The notes beneath the pieces were generated by a model that saw nothing but the letters and a program-made list of their open reading frames with translations, made no database searches and was not told the origin of the DNA. Source: Tubulanus polymorphus (Eukaryota > Nemertea > Palaeonemertea > Tubulaniformes > Tubulanidae). From it: 64,000 nucleotides of DNA. Of this stretch, positions 53,001-64,000 are shown piece after piece (the first letter of the stretch is position 1; each line of letters begins with the position of its first letter). The DNA is taken from contig NC_134029.1 of NCBI RefSeq assembly GCF_964204645.1, positions 8,670,850 through 8,734,849 on the forward strand, in the 5' to 3' direction. Made by a program: the position numbers and the translations under genes.

Positions 53001-54010
53001 CTTAAAGGGTTTAGAAAAGAAATGTGAAATGAACGAATATAAATATTATCACTTACCAATTGTACTGAACGGGTCAACAAAACCAGATACGCAAGAATCT
53101 GCAAACGCCAGGTTCAAGATGAAATAGTTACCGACGGTTTTTAGTGCCTAAGATGAGTAAAGAGAAATTAATGAATAAAACAGAAAAAGCCCTCGGGAGA
53201 GATCAACATAAAATGAAATCGTTGGCACAGGATGATTCGAAGCAAATCAAAGGGTTGAATTTATGAATAGATCTTGAGAACGAGACGTTCGTAAAATGTC
53301 ACCGAAATCATTCTGAATAGAGATTAATTCTGGAGACAGTGAGGTTGACTGAAGGTGAAGTTAAATGAAGTCATATGATCAACTTATAATGTTGGAGGGA
53401 TTTGAATATATCTAATCCTGGATAGATATATCTACGTTGCTGTAGTTAAGGAATTGTAATAAAACGTTAAAGGATATACGTATGATAATATGACGTCAGT
53501 GCGTATACGCAGAAACGTATGTAAGCACTTTCACAAATAAGATGCAGCTCATCCCATTTTCTGTCGAAGTGAAGTTTCTCAAAAGTCTAATTGCAGATAA
53601 TTAGCACAAACCAATTCGAATTGAAAGGAGCTACATGTAGGATAGCGTAGTACGTAAAAAGTATGTAGAAATACTCTCATAAATGCAGCTCATCCCCGGT
53701 AACATTGGAAAAGCTTCTTTTCTGTCGAAATGATGTTTTTCAAATATCTTTAATGCGATTAAACGAAATGAGCTATATATCTATGATTATCGTCGTCTTG
53801 TTACCTTATTTGAAAGGACGCCACCTATGACCAGAATGTTGCCGAGAGTACCGCCGATGCTGGCTGCGATGATGACGACGATGTACGGAACAGCTATGTG
53901 AGGATAATCTTTGACGAAGTCCGAAGTTATCAATTCGGTGTCGTTGGTTACCGGGTGGAAAACGGACGGCAATTCGGCGTAGCGCATCATCAGCTCCATG
54001 TCTTTAGCGT
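50033..54010 (-). CDS. Melatonin-receptor-like rhodopsin-class GPCR
   Basis: Four exons (-): 54010-53805 (coding from ATG 53999), 53147-53057, 52669-52522, 50948-50033; all GT-AG, in phase, 449 residues. TM1 has GGTLGNILVIGG, TM2 NLAFADS, and TM3 starts Leu-Cys-Glu-Phe and ends NRYIHICH, replacing DRY. Asn-Arg-Tyr-x-x-Ile-Cys-His is the hallmark of melatonin receptors. ECL2 has the partner Cys (TLSCVW). TM6 has Thr-Cys-Trp-Met-Pro. TM7 ends Asn-Ser-Ser-Leu-Asn-Cys-Ile-Ile-Tyr, close to the melatonin-receptor NAxIY form. The loop KERNESIRLARTLF suits G-protein coupling. The Tre1/moody/GPR84 group is the main alternative. The long C-tail holds three related peptides (VRDFSSI, VRCYSSI, VRNYSSI), the last being the C-terminus and a class I PDZ-ligand form. 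An untranslated first exon is likely, since an acceptor precedes the ATG. Confidence 0.85.
51372..51846. repeat. Recent tandem duplication, about 236-bp unit
   Basis: 51372-51607 is repeated at 51608-51846 almost base for base. One substitution (GGTAATTTCG against GGTTATTTCG) and one missing A (GTAAATGAAT against GTAATGAAT) are the differences seen. It lies in intron 3 of the melatonin-receptor-like gene. Confidence 0.9.
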
Positions 54011-55683
54011 CTGTAAACACAAGAAAAAGAATAGAAAAAATTGCCCGAAAGAAAATACCCCGAACCTTATGCGTCTTTCTTCCCTTGATTACAGTAACCG
54101 TAGCTCCCGCTCTAATTCTCTCGACAACTTCAAACGCGATTCTTTAGTCGGAAAAGTCGCCTAGTTCTTAGTCGTCTCTAACATCGAATCCGCAATTCTT
54201 TTTTTCTCAGAAACGAAGACGTCTCGTACGGCGTTAGCGTTTTCTATAAAATTTATCAGAGTATATAAAGCTAATGATCGACGCGAACGACTTCTAAAGC
54301 AGAAACCCATCTACCGCCCGGGCTTTGATGAAAGATTGTCGTAAACACATGCAATAATGGTACATGAGTTCCTGTTGTAGATATCTCAGAGAGTCACGGT
54401 CTGTCGCTACGATCATCCTGCTGATTTGTTTTCTACTGTCTGACGTAAGTTTTTGTATGTCTCAGATGAAGACGTATACTGACTGACTGGATTATCGACT
54501 TCATATGTTTGTTGAAACCCCGTATGTTGTTTGCTGCTGCATAAAATGTCAAACGAACATCATTTACATAAACGCGACTTATTCAAACGCTATAGACACA
54601 AAACGAAAGAATAAAGATGGACATTGCAGATATTAAATTACGTAGGTGGATGGACGACATTGCTGCTATCTCATTGGCGAACGTAAACAATTTAGAATCG
54701 TACTTGCATCAGTCAAAGGGCTGACTTGAAATGTTGAAGCACATTTACATGACACGGACCTTCATCATGCATCGTTTGAAGTGTAATAATCTTCTTCGTC
54801 AGCGTAATCGTGCCATCGTAATGTAATTAGTTGTTCCCATTTACAAGACGAGAAATGGATCTCATCCACGTATCGAATACAGAGCTATAATTATATGATA
54901 GTGATGGAGGCTGGCTACATTTTATATTCGATCGGTATCGATTGAAGTTTACGAACGCAATTTTTGGCTATTTTTAACAACAACCCGTTTGTCTTCGAGT
55001 GTGCAACTGCATTATTTACCGACCTCCCCCGATTCGATTCAGATTGTGCACGATATAGACGCGATCAAAATAAAGTCAATGGGATATAAATGTATAATAC
55101 ACGTCGATATTTTTCTTTAAAGAAAGTCAACAGCAATTTATCATTTTGCCAGCGGTGAATTCAAATTATTGACCCTTTCCGACGATATTTCGCGGCTCTT
55201 GGAACTTGATAACAGCGTAAGAACAATCGATACAAATACGGGAAAGGGCTCTATTTACAATCTATAACAATTTCATCAATATGTTATATGAATAACGTTA
55301 AGTGAATAATCAAATATTATGTTAAATCTTTATATGTGAAAAATAAGGTCATTATTCATTTTAAAGTAAACGGTAAGAAATTATTTGACTAATAAGCTAC
55401 TTTCAAAACGTGGTTCTTAAGTATAACCAGTACTTGATACATCATAAACTGTGATCATGTCGGATTTATGGGTTGCGTGGTTATCTGATGATAAATCCGT
55501 TAAAATATTCAAATTCTCATACAAAACTGGTGGTTCATTTCATGATTGTGGTTTTAAAACGAACAATTGAAAGTATTTTATCTGATTCATTACCAATAGT
55601 TTCAGGTTTAGGTTTTTAGTTTAGGGCCATATTTGACTCGGGCCTGATTTGTGTGATCGCGGCTCCAAAATGATCTCCAAAGT

Positions 55684-55795
55684 GATCCAGTTCCACAATC
55701 GTGAGTTAGTGTTAAATCTGAATTAAAATCAGTTCATCTCCAAAGAGTTTAATTCGAGTCAAATCTTAATTCACAACTGTGGAACTGGGTCCAGG
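55684..55795. mobile_element. MITE, GATCCAGTTCCACAATCGTG ends
   Basis: Left GATCCAGTTCCACAATCGTG pairs with right CACAACTGTGGAACTGGGTC. Inside are palindromic GAGTTAGTGTTAAATC and TCAAATCTTAATTC segments. About 110 bp. Confidence 0.75.
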
Positions 55796-55820
55796 GTGAA
55801 ATTCCTCAAGGCGATATTCT

Positions 55821-56041
55821 GGGGCCGGTTGCTCAAAAGTTGGTTAGAGTTAACTCGAGCCAGTTCTACAATTATGAGTTAACTCATTGAAAATGAACTA
55901 ATTCTAACTCTAACTTAAGTTTAACTGACAACTGTGGAACTAGATCCGGTTGACAAAATACCATGATTACAATGCAAATTCAATTGTCACAATGGCATGT
56001 ATCCACTGGTAAGCTCTAACCAACTTTTGAGCGACTGGTCC
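55821..56041. mobile_element. Outer MITE of a nested pair
   Basis: Left GGGGCCGGTTGCTCAAAAGT with TGGTTAGAG is matched in inverse by right CTCTAACCAACTTTTGAGCG with ACTGGTCC. It is interrupted close to its left end by a second MITE (55857-55948). Confidence 0.75.
55857..55948. mobile_element. Inner MITE nested in 55821-56041
   Basis: Left GAGCCAGTTCTACAATTATG pairs with right GACAACTGTGGAACTAGATC. It is the same superfamily as 27652-27739 and 55684-55795. Confidence 0.7.
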
Positions 56042-56175
56042 ATAGATGTAAGATACTTGTCTTTTCCCCAGTCAGTTTTAGATATTCGATACGTATTTAG
56101 AAGATGATACCATCGATTTAAGTCGAGTCTGTTTGTTTGAATTGATCTTCGGATCTATGTTTAACTCGGAAAAGT

Positions 56176-56631
56176 TTGTTCCAACCGAGACCACAATCTG
56201 TACGATCGACTGCATACAACATATGTATTCATCTATATGTGAACCGTTTAAATGATCTTTATGAAGAACACGATATGTTTGACCAGAATATACTTTTTCA
56301 TAGAAGATTGAGTGATTCCAAAATGTTACCATGCGGACCATATTGCGAAGTTCAACTTACCAGTTTCACCGTATGCCAGTCAATTTTGGTTCGGCTCTGC
56401 ATATGGCTTGTACTTACAAAATGTCAAAATTTCCGAAGACCCGAACCTCGCAAACAAGTTGATATTGACCATTGTATCAAAGATTTAGAAAAAGATTTAA
56501 AAATGATGAACTTTCTCGAGGAGAAACATGAGAACCTTCTTTGCATGGTATCAAAACTACGAAGGCGTCCTGGGTATATATTGATTTCTTTTTTATTTTC
56601 ATTTTCCATCAATATTTATCTGCGTGTCTAG
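56176..56631 (+). CDS. Unrecognised frame with coiled-coil-like helix
   Basis: A 151-codon frame with a heptad-like acidic/basic helix near its C-terminal third (Asp-His-Cys-Ile-Lys-Asp-Leu-Glu-Lys-Asp-Leu-Lys then Phe-Leu-Glu-Glu-Lys-His-Glu) and a hydrophobic end (ILISFLFSFSINIYL). A possible donor, GGGTATAT, follows the helix at about 56574. The N-terminal half looks unlike coding sequence. It may be one exon of a gene or chance. Confidence 0.25.
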   Translation: MFQPRPQSVRSTAYNICIHLYVNRLNDLYEEHDMFDQNILFHRRLSDSKMLPCGPYCEVQLTSFTVCQSILVRLCIWLVLTKCQNFRRPEPRKQVDIDHCIKDLEKDLKMMNFLEEKHENLLCMVSKLRRRPGYILISFLFSFSINIYLRV

Positions 56632-56829
56632 ATAATGTTTCAATTCCAACGGCTAGAGACACCTCATGTATTGTTCTTTAGTTTGATGACCATAAATAAA
56701 TAATCAAACATATTTGGATGCCTTCAAACTTCTTCAGATTTCTTCGTGTTTGTCCCAATTTTCTGGACAGGTAAAAAACTCATTCAGCGAACGAACGCAA
56801 TTGAAATTCTAGAACATCCAGATATGCGG

Positions 56830-57262
56830 ATTTTTGACGCCGTAAAAACCACAACAATGATATTTGTATAGATTGAAAATAAATTGAAGGTTTTCGTGAG
56901 GGCATTTTTTGAGGGGATCTGTGTTAGTCGATGTGCACTACGTCATCAAAATTGGCGTTACTACAATCACAATTGTGAATGTTTGTGTTTATTTTGCAAT
57001 TAATTGTATTCTTTTTTTCTAAATTCTTATTTCATGTTTGATGCATTTTGACAATCATCTTCGAGAGGATGTGCACTACGTCATCAATATATCGGGACTG
57101 GACTGATCGTCGGTCAATTCAATTCAATTATCGATTATATATTCAAGTTAAAAACAACTTTATTGATCCTCAATGATCTATAATTGATTTCATATAATAT
57201 CATTCATTATCGACAATATCAAGAAGTTATCTATTTTTCAAGGCGTCAATAAACTTTCTGGT
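56830..57262 (+). repeat. Interspersed repeat family R340, copy 3
   Basis: Third copy: TGACGCCGTAAAAACC, GTTAGTCGATGTGCACTACG, a second CACTACGTCATCAATATATC, GGTCAATTCAATTCAATTAT and TTTTTCAAGGCGTCAATAAA. It has the same orientation as copies 1 and 2. Confidence 0.7.
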
Positions 57263-57448
57263 TAGTATTCTTGTTAATGTACATACGGAAGTACAGGTTT
57301 TTCCAATAATGTTCTATGTCTTATCACCGACTTTGAAATCAACTAATAATCAATGTGTTTATAAATTTACTAATCAACGAGTTAAATCATTTGAACGATA
57401 AAGGGAGTCTCTAACTTTTTCCAAACTACGCGAAACCTAACGATACAA

Positions 57449-57707
57449 ATGAGACACAAAGATGTGGATGAAGGCTATGGCTTTCCCGAGCGGTTTCCAG
57501 CTATAGCTTTCCCTGCTAAATCGAACCAATCTAAACCGCAGGGTCGAACGATCCTTAAGAAATGATGATGATGTTGGTGATGATGGGGATGCTGAGGATG
57601 ATGAGGATGATGATGCTGATGATAGTGACACAGGTGTATCATGCGATGAAATGACGAACTTACTTGATGTTAGTGGCGAAGAAGATCAGCTCGCTACTGT
57701 GGAGTGA
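57449..57707 (+). pseudogene. Acidic coding remnant in two frames
   Basis: The frame from ATG 57449 reads 38 codons, rich in Pro, Lys and Phe (FPERFPAIAFPAKSNQ), to TGA 57563-57565. The overlapping +1 frame continues from about 57561 with a highly acidic run of Asp and Glu (about 27 residues) and then Cys-Asp-Glu-Met-Thr-Asn-Leu-Leu-Asp-Val and Glu-Glu-Asp-Gln-Leu, to TGA 57705-57707. The switch falls exactly at the start of the GAT repeat, so slippage of a once single frame is likely. It could be a processed pseudogene, or a last exon with an intron missed. The parent protein is not recognised. Confidence 0.4.
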
Positions 57708-58148
57708 TATCTATGTATCTCTTGTTTCACTGGCGGGTATACAAACCCATTTAGTGATGTCATTTTGTCTGATCTTTACTGGAATAATTGCGTACACCTC
57801 ATTATCACGATGCGATCCTGTATAAATGCGGGAGTGGTGGCGGCTTTAATCACGCTGTTGCTGTACACATAAGTATATACGTATTACAAAACCATGGACG
57901 TGTGACTAGTTTATATTTTCTGCAACGCTCGGACTTGTTTCAATTACTCCCGCCTTCCTAATTTAATGAAGCCATGCGTTATGTCATTCAACCTTTAAAG
58001 TTTACCGCCCTTCATAATCCTTCTATCTCCACTTCTATCTCTGTTTTGCTGCGTGATCTCGACGGAAACAGGGGATCTTGAGAGTGATTCTCTTTAGTCA
58101 AGGATCCGGTATCCAAGTGCCAGGTCATCCGAGCTTCCGATAATGGTA

Positions 58149-58196
58149 ATGTTGATAATAATAATAATAGTAATAATAATAATAATAATAATAATG

Positions 58197-58227
<31 letters not shown>

Positions 58228-58405
58228 TAATAATAGTGATAATAATAATGATGGTGATGGTGACGGTAACGGTAACGGTAACGATAACGATAACGATAAC
58301 GATAACGATAACGATAACGACAACGACACCGACAACGATAACGATAACTGTAACAATAATAATAATAACAATAGTAATAAAAATAATGATAATAACAATA
58401 GTAAT
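58149..58405. repeat. Compound microsatellite (TAA)n-(GGTAAC/GATAAC)n-(AAT)n
   Basis: TAA/ATA triplets run from about 58153. They are followed by GATGGT, then GGTAAC and GATAAC hexamers (about 58260-58350), then AATAAT and AACAAT triplets. Long Leu/Ser, Tyr and Ile frames read through it on both strands are artefacts. Confidence 0.9.
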
Positions 58406-60453
58406 AGAATAATCCCACGACTTGGTTTCCCAGAGCCGAACGCTCTAACCACTCCATTCTCTTACCCGTTTCCTTCACTCACACGTAACCCTTATCACGC
58501 ATTAGTCTGACATACTAATGGCAAGACTTTTTAGATATATGTCAGTAAACTTATGATCAGGCATGAATAGTAGTTTTAAGGAGTATTTTAAAAGATAAGC
58601 TGCTGACGAGATTGATCAGATATGAAATGATATTTACGTATTTACAATTTTCATCACAGACTTTTCACTATCGTTCGCCAGACCAGGAACTCTTTCGTCG
58701 ATTTTTGGTTTTTCTTTTTGTTCTGAACGTAGATAAAGTTATACGTACTCTCCGTATTTTCTGGAGAACGGCATTTGAAAATCTGGTATACGATTTTCTT
58801 TTTGTTATTATTGAATTATAGATAGCCAACTTTTGTGCGTTCGTCGGGCTGGCGCAAAAGCTAAAAAATAATTCAAACAGGAACATAATCGTTTGACGAT
58901 GATTAGGCCTCCCATAAAACGGCACCAAATTGACGAATTATCAGCGGTTGAAATCTTGAAATGTCTGGTGTACTAATGAAAAGAATCGTCCTTGATCGCG
59001 TGATTTTCTCCGATATATGGACAGCACGTTCGGTGAGAAAACGTGCCTGAAAGAGAAATATTGTTTATCTCGCTTTTCGTCGTTCGGATCGTGGCTTCCA
59101 TAGACTACCATAGACTCTTTAGCCTTTATGGACTGTCAATTCAATCTCACGATTAGACGACACAGCCTTTGAAGTGTTGCCCGCACACTGATGCAAAGGC
59201 ACACTAGGTAGAATATACGCCTGGGTGTAGTCGTTACCTTCTTATCAATGAGTCTTCATGTAGTTTCAATAAGCTTAGTAGTGATAGAAAAGAATTAGCT
59301 GAAATAGATGTTTAGATATACGGCGCAATTCTACTCGATTTAAGGCACTCATTTTACGCGAATCCCAGTTGGAGGCGGAAAGTGAAACTGTCGAATAATA
59401 AATCGATTAACAAAATCTAAAGGGCGAAATTCGTGGGACCCGATAGAATAACGGAAAACTAGCTTTGACGATATAAGTGGCTGTACTTCGTGATTTATTT
59501 ACCGTGGAATAAAAACCGTAATTGCCTCAGAACCATTCAACGCGTTTCTATAGGCTTCAGACAACGGGCTATTAAAACGATTTACTATAGCGCCGTTACT
59601 AACAGCGGACCGCTGAGTCGGCCCCAATTTTCACTGTGGTGACTGAAAAGACTCGTAACATCAATTACTATTTATTCGGCTATAGATGAATTAAATAACC
59701 TTACAGGAACTCTACGTGTAGTTTATGGGAATCTTATTCGCCGGCGCATTGAGCCACCATTTCTGCCCTTGTTGACCTGTAACGCATACTCGTTTTTGCG
59801 TGAACATACCACGCGGGTCCCTGCAATTCCCGGGCGTTTTAACTGAAGTCTCATTAATATCCCGCGTTCAGAAACTGCGAGAATTTGATAGAAAGGTTAC
59901 TCGCGGTTGTTCGGAAGGAGTGACACATACTATGTGCGTAGCGAGTTATTGTTCAGACGCGATATCCATAATTTTGATCTGAAGGCTCGTATTACTGCTA
60001 ATCTCCGTGAAACTTTGCACCGTAATTAGCGACTATGTGTAAAAACGGATAATCCTGTAACATTCAGAAATACCCGCAGGCCGCCTTCATTCTCCGCTGC
60101 AGTTTCGTCTAAATTCGTCTTCATTTTCATGAAATGAAAAACGCGAGCTCGTGTATTTAGGCGGATTATCCAACGTTCACGTTGTAGGCATGATAGAAAA
60201 TTTGATACTCGTAGTTAGTGGTTATTGTCGTTGTGAGTTGTATCGGATTCCCGGTAATAAGCGAACCCATTCACTGATCAGTACACCTGGCTTGAGATAG
60301 GGTCGTTTTTTATCACAAGGTGGATTACCGATTCGATAGACTAGGAATAATTGCGGAAGGGGGGAAAGTTCTAAAAAAGAAATTTGAACATTCTTAAAAC
60401 ATTGAATTCATTACTAATAAAGTGAAATTTGAAAAAAGAAATAATAGAATGCT

Positions 60454-61448
60454 TTATTTTGGAGGTCTTTTAGGATAATGATACCCGATTATTGCCTTTT
60501 CATTGCTAACACACACATGGTTGACGCCGCCATTTTTACAAACCACGCTATTTACTGAACAGACCCGACAAATATATCCATCCATTAACACACCCATGTC
60601 CGCCGCGATGTCGTTGTGACCGATATCAATCGATAATGTGTCAGTGGAGGAAAAAATTTGAAAAATTTATAAATTTTCATATTAATTTTCCTATGCTTAA
60701 AAATGAGGTGGGAAAAATGAAAATAAATTCTTTTTTTCATGCGTCATCGCAAAAGTTCGTCGGTGGATTCGCAATCCAACATAAAGAAAAAAAACGGCCT
60801 AGGATCTAGAGTGGTTGTCTTTTTTAGATACGTTAATATTGTGTAGAGTATACCATTTGTAAGAAGTGTATTAAAAAAAGAACGGATGGTTCAGAGATCT
60901 TCAGAGGAAACAAAAATAGATGAAAACCCGTAGAGCCTGAAATCGGTGACGCACACAAGTCTTTTATATAGCTTGAGGAACAGTTGTTTACATGAAAACC
61001 AAGTTACCAAGGACACACACTACCATTTGCATCGAAGCGAAAGTTCAGTTATTTTGATATTCTAACTATTCAACGTTTGTTTCTATTGAGTAAATGTTTA
61101 TTTCGCAAAACTCGTACTATATAGCTTAGAGCAGAATGAATTGATTGGAAACCAACTGTGTGTTTTTCCGCCGAAAGTGTACTTAAAGTTCAATTAAATC
61201 CTCGATAAGTCATGAAACCGTGAAATTGTCTTCGTCAACTCTCTCTTTCAGCGCTATTAGCACTGTTGACCGTAAATAAACGAGCGACATGTTGCCAATT
61301 AGCTTCGCAAATCGACGCCGTAAAGAACGGACAGCTACGTGGAAAATGACCATTGTCGAAACCGCTTTCTAAACATACTCACAGTTATACTCGTCGCCGG
61401 CTGTTTTTACGGTCGACGGCCTCGTCACAATCGGCGCTAATTTTGACC
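60454..61448 (-). CDS. Unrecognised two-exon candidate (3' end of a gene)
   Basis: Exon 61448-61383 (acceptor GCGTAG|, donor ACT|GTGAGT) reads Ala-Pro-Ile-Val-Thr-Arg-Pro-Ser-Thr-Val-Lys-Thr-Ala-Gly-Asp-Glu-Tyr-Asn. It joins in phase to 60554-60454 (acceptor CTGTTCAG|), which reads Val-Val-Cys-Lys-Asn-Gly-Gly-Val-Asn-His-Val-Cys and ends Pro-Lys-Arg-Pro-Pro-Lys before TAA, followed by an AATAAA overlapping the stop. The first exon faintly recalls the start of an Ig-like domain. No start is seen. It could be chance. Confidence 0.27.
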
Positions 61449-63285
61449 CTACGCAGGGTTTCAGCAAATATTTAAACAGTTTTGACAACGGTTTTTAATC
61501 GTATCTGCGCGCATGTGTGTATTTTAATTAACGATCGGTTGAATGCGGGAGCGCACTTTTTCGCAATTAACCTATACACAGTACGGCGAAACACCCGTTA
61601 AGGCGACGAATCTCGAATTTAATCCCTCGGCTATTGTATTTCTAGACGGTTTCAAATCGAACCAGGTGCGGACACGCAGTTCGTTCCCTCCATTCTTCAA
61701 CGGGTCGAATGTTTGTTTGCAAATATTTAGAAGCGGACTGTTTTCAGAAAGAAATCCACTTCAGTAAATTGTGACTAAGTCTTGGGTGACGAAAATGTAC
61801 AACCGTATTTTTCACTCGAAAAACGACCGTCGAAAGTCATGGGAACTGCGCGCGTAAATACCGACTAATTTCTATTGAAAATTATAAATTGAAAAATTCC
61901 GATCTCAATACGTTGCGGCTTATCGAAAATATATTTGGACGATCTTTTGAAAAATATCCTTGAATCGCATTCAGTATAAGATATCTTTCATTCCTGCGAC
62001 GTTCCGTTTTAGCTTTTATTTCGAAAATCTGAACGCGGGATACGTCCCCGCGGGATCTTTGATAGTATAAAGACTAATATGTATTAAGCTTTCCGACGCT
62101 TTTTGTATTCAGTGGCAATTCCAACAATCAGTCCGGATGCTGTGTAATATGTCTCGGGTGGGCCTATTAGATTTGCCGGCAGGTTCCTCTTAATTATCGG
62201 CGCTGTGCGTGTTTGTGTTCGGAGCCGCGCATTTCCGTCTGCGCGGCTTTGTCTATATACTCGGGGAGAAAGTCTCACTCTATTCACTGTTGAGAAACCG
62301 GTTTACCGGTCGATTACCCCTGTAGCAGGACCCAGTTACCTTAGACTAAATTAGTAATTGGACTAATTCTTGCCGAATTCCTCGATTTTGAATGTGTCGT
62401 CACCGGTTGGCCGCCTGTGGCTGCTGCGGTTTGTGTGTATTGACACAAATGCCGCACAATGGGATTAGGCCTCGGCATCTTATTCGAACAGATATCAACA
62501 CGTTATTGTACAATTTCGTAACGGATGAAATGGTAATCTTCAAAATCTACTGAATAATAGCGAGTATTTCGATATATTAGCATAGGCCCGAAGGTTTTGA
62601 AGACTCAGAATCCGAAGTTGTTCGCCGTGTTTGATGTGTCCATCTCCCACGTTGCCCTACAATGATTAGTTTTTCTCTGAATGAATGAAGGCGCTGTGCA
62701 CAGTTTGCTGGAAAATGTAGATGGCTGTCGAAATACGAAATCCTCACTGAATGAATTTATCAAAATGGGTCTAGATGTATATAGATCCCTCCAATAGTAT
62801 AGTATATTGTAAATATTATGTTGTAAATAACGTTTGTTACGTTTCAAGATACTATCATTTTCTGTTTCTTTTGTAATTATTTAAATACTCATTTTCCCCC
62901 ATATACCATGGAAATGGTTGGGGATGTAAATAAATTCATTATTCGGCTCAACGCCGTTAGCTAGCCACCATTTCGTGCGACCTTATTTCAAGCTCGTTAG
63001 CTTAACCACAGATAAGCCACTTACCGCGGTTAGACGGGGTTTCCCTGCGCCCGCCCCAGTGTTTCAATTAAATCAAGGGTTATGACCTATCGTCGAGTAA
63101 AGTGGTCGAAGGAAAAAAAGGCCAAAAAAGCTCGCGTAACAATTCGTTTTAATAGAAGAACTATAGTCCAATTTATTTTAAAGTAGGTACATTTATATCA
63201 TATACAAAATTATACCAGTTGTATGTACGAGAATATTGCACCGAAATTCCCTTGAATCTTAAACATCGTAAAAATCAGCTGGCGA

Positions 63286-63286
63286 T

Positions 63287-63317
<31 letters not shown>

Positions 63318-63331
63318 CTATATATATATAA
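63286..63331. repeat. (TA)n microsatellite with short interruptions
   Basis: TA units broken by TACATATCTA. Confidence 0.85.
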
Positions 63332-63699
63332 ATTTACAGGAAATCATCGCAGTATAAGAATTGCATAGTTCTACTTGAGATAATGAAACATGTTCTTCGT
63401 GTGTATACGCTCTTATAAACAGCCCGGACGCGCGCACGTTGTGTCCACACACTTCGATAACGACGCCGGTAAAGATAACAAAAAATCAATATGAAAACAG
63501 GTTTCCTGAAAAAAAGAAACATAATTATTATAAAAAACGCAACCGTTATAACCATGGTATATATATGAAATCATCACGAAGTACACACACAAAAACGAGG
63601 ACAATATTCCCGAATTGGGAATGATATGCTTTGCAAGGAGAAGGCGTGATACGTGAACAAGTATAAGATCTATTTGAATCTAGAATTAACAGCGCGTTG

Positions 63700-63972
63700 T
63701 TAATATTCAGCGGTGTATTTTCTACACAAAACGCGCTTCAACATTTGTAGAACTCCGCCCTTCAAAAGTACACGATGAATCGTGAAATGTTGTCCGTCGA
63801 CTCCAATCGTCTGCGAATTCCAATCGACGAAACTTCCACTCTTACGTTTTATCGATCCATAAACGAATATAGTAACATTGGGTGATACATCGGAAGTTGA
63901 CAGATTGGAGGTCGACAAATGATGAAGTTGACAGATAGGAAATCGCGCATCACCATTACAATTACAACGCAC
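63700..63972 (-). CDS. Unrecognised frame near right edge
   Basis: A frame of about 90 codons with Arg-Cys-Asn-Cys-Asn-Gly-Asp-Ala-Arg-Phe-Pro-Ile-Cys near its start and Ile-Phe-Val-Tyr-Gly-Ser-Ile-Lys-Arg-Lys-Ser-Gly-Ser-Phe-Val-Asp-Trp-Asn later, ending at TAA 63700. A stop lies about six codons upstream, so an intron border must fall near 63980 if it is an exon of a gene that continues to the right. No domain was recognised. Confidence 0.28.
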   Translation of the reverse strand: MRCNCNGDARFPICQLHHLSTSNLSTSDVSPNVTIFVYGSIKRKSGSFVDWNSQTIGVDGQHFTIHRVLLKGGVLQMLKRVLCRKYTAEY

Positions 63973-64000
63973 TTTATTCCAGTGGTTTTTTTATCCGTAA

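Larger units (their letters stand above)
54011..57448. other. 5' flank of the GPCR gene, MITEs and one weak frame
   Basis: No supported gene. It contains MITEs at 55684-55795 and 55821-56041, an R340 repeat copy at 56830-57262 and a weak frame at 56176-56631. The first kilobase would include promoter and untranslated exon of the melatonin-receptor-like gene, but no specific site is identified. Confidence 0.45.
57708..63699. other. Right-hand gene-poor stretch
   Basis: Apart from the compound microsatellite and one weak exon pair (60454-61448), nothing is supported. A 67-codon frame at 62084-62287 (-), ending Tyr-Lys-Lys-Arg-Arg-Lys-Ala, has an acceptor (TTTCTCAACAG) before it but no partner exon. 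Much of 59-62 kb is complex and not repeat-like, so regulatory DNA or introns of a gene beyond the right edge are possible. Confidence 0.4.

Noticed and set aside
58012..58478. Leu/Ser-, Tyr- and Ile-rich frames of up to 146 codons
   Set aside because: They read through a compound microsatellite in three frames; composition comes from the repeat.

Overview
The window is animal nuclear DNA: intron-rich genes with GT-AG splice sites, animal-type receptors and secreted modular proteins, a eukaryotic tRNA, and many short non-autonomous transposons. The gene set (GABA-B-like receptor, RERG/RASL-type GTPase, discoidin-domain protease, aerolysin-like protein, Ly6 protein) suits a marine invertebrate, perhaps a lophotrochozoan, but the species cannot be fixed from the sequence. 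Exon models were built by hand from reading frames, splice consensus and phase matching; no database was searched.

Layout, left to right. 1-751 (-): first 250 codons of a secreted CUB-domain protein that runs off the left edge. 2900-5816 (+): remains of two rhodopsin-class GPCRs, disabled by stops and frameshifts. 5942-6014 (+): tRNA-Val(CAC). 6490-13343 (-): a 12-exon gene with a signal peptide, acidic Tyr/Asp repeats, two discoidin-type (F5/8C) domains and a C-terminal S1 serine protease. 14060-15112 (-): a one-exon secreted aerolysin-like protein. 16846-20589 (-): a five-exon RERG/RASL12-like small GTPase. 21000-25724 (-): unrecognised exon chains, one weakly like the endoglin/betaglycan orphan domain. 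28455-30357 (-): a three-exon Ly6/three-finger surface protein. 32962-45340 (-): a complete 16-exon GABA-B-type class C GPCR (778 codons), whose introns hold a SINE, a 71-bp satellite, MITEs and a Penelope-like insertion. 50033-54010 (-): a four-exon melatonin-receptor-like GPCR. From 54 kb to the right edge there are mainly repeats and a few weak exon candidates.

All recognisable intact protein genes lie on the minus strand. The left third is rich in secreted or surface proteins (CUB, discoidin-protease, aerolysin-like), which would suit an immune, clotting or mucus role; this is inference. The right half carries two neuronal-type receptors. The most distinctive items are the discoidin-discoidin-protease architecture, a recurrent CTGA..A-hairpin-GAAA motif in head-to-head repeats (a possible hammerhead ribozyme of Penelope-like elements), one such element with a 13-bp target duplication and an unoccupied paralogous site in the same gene, and nested palindromic MITEs.
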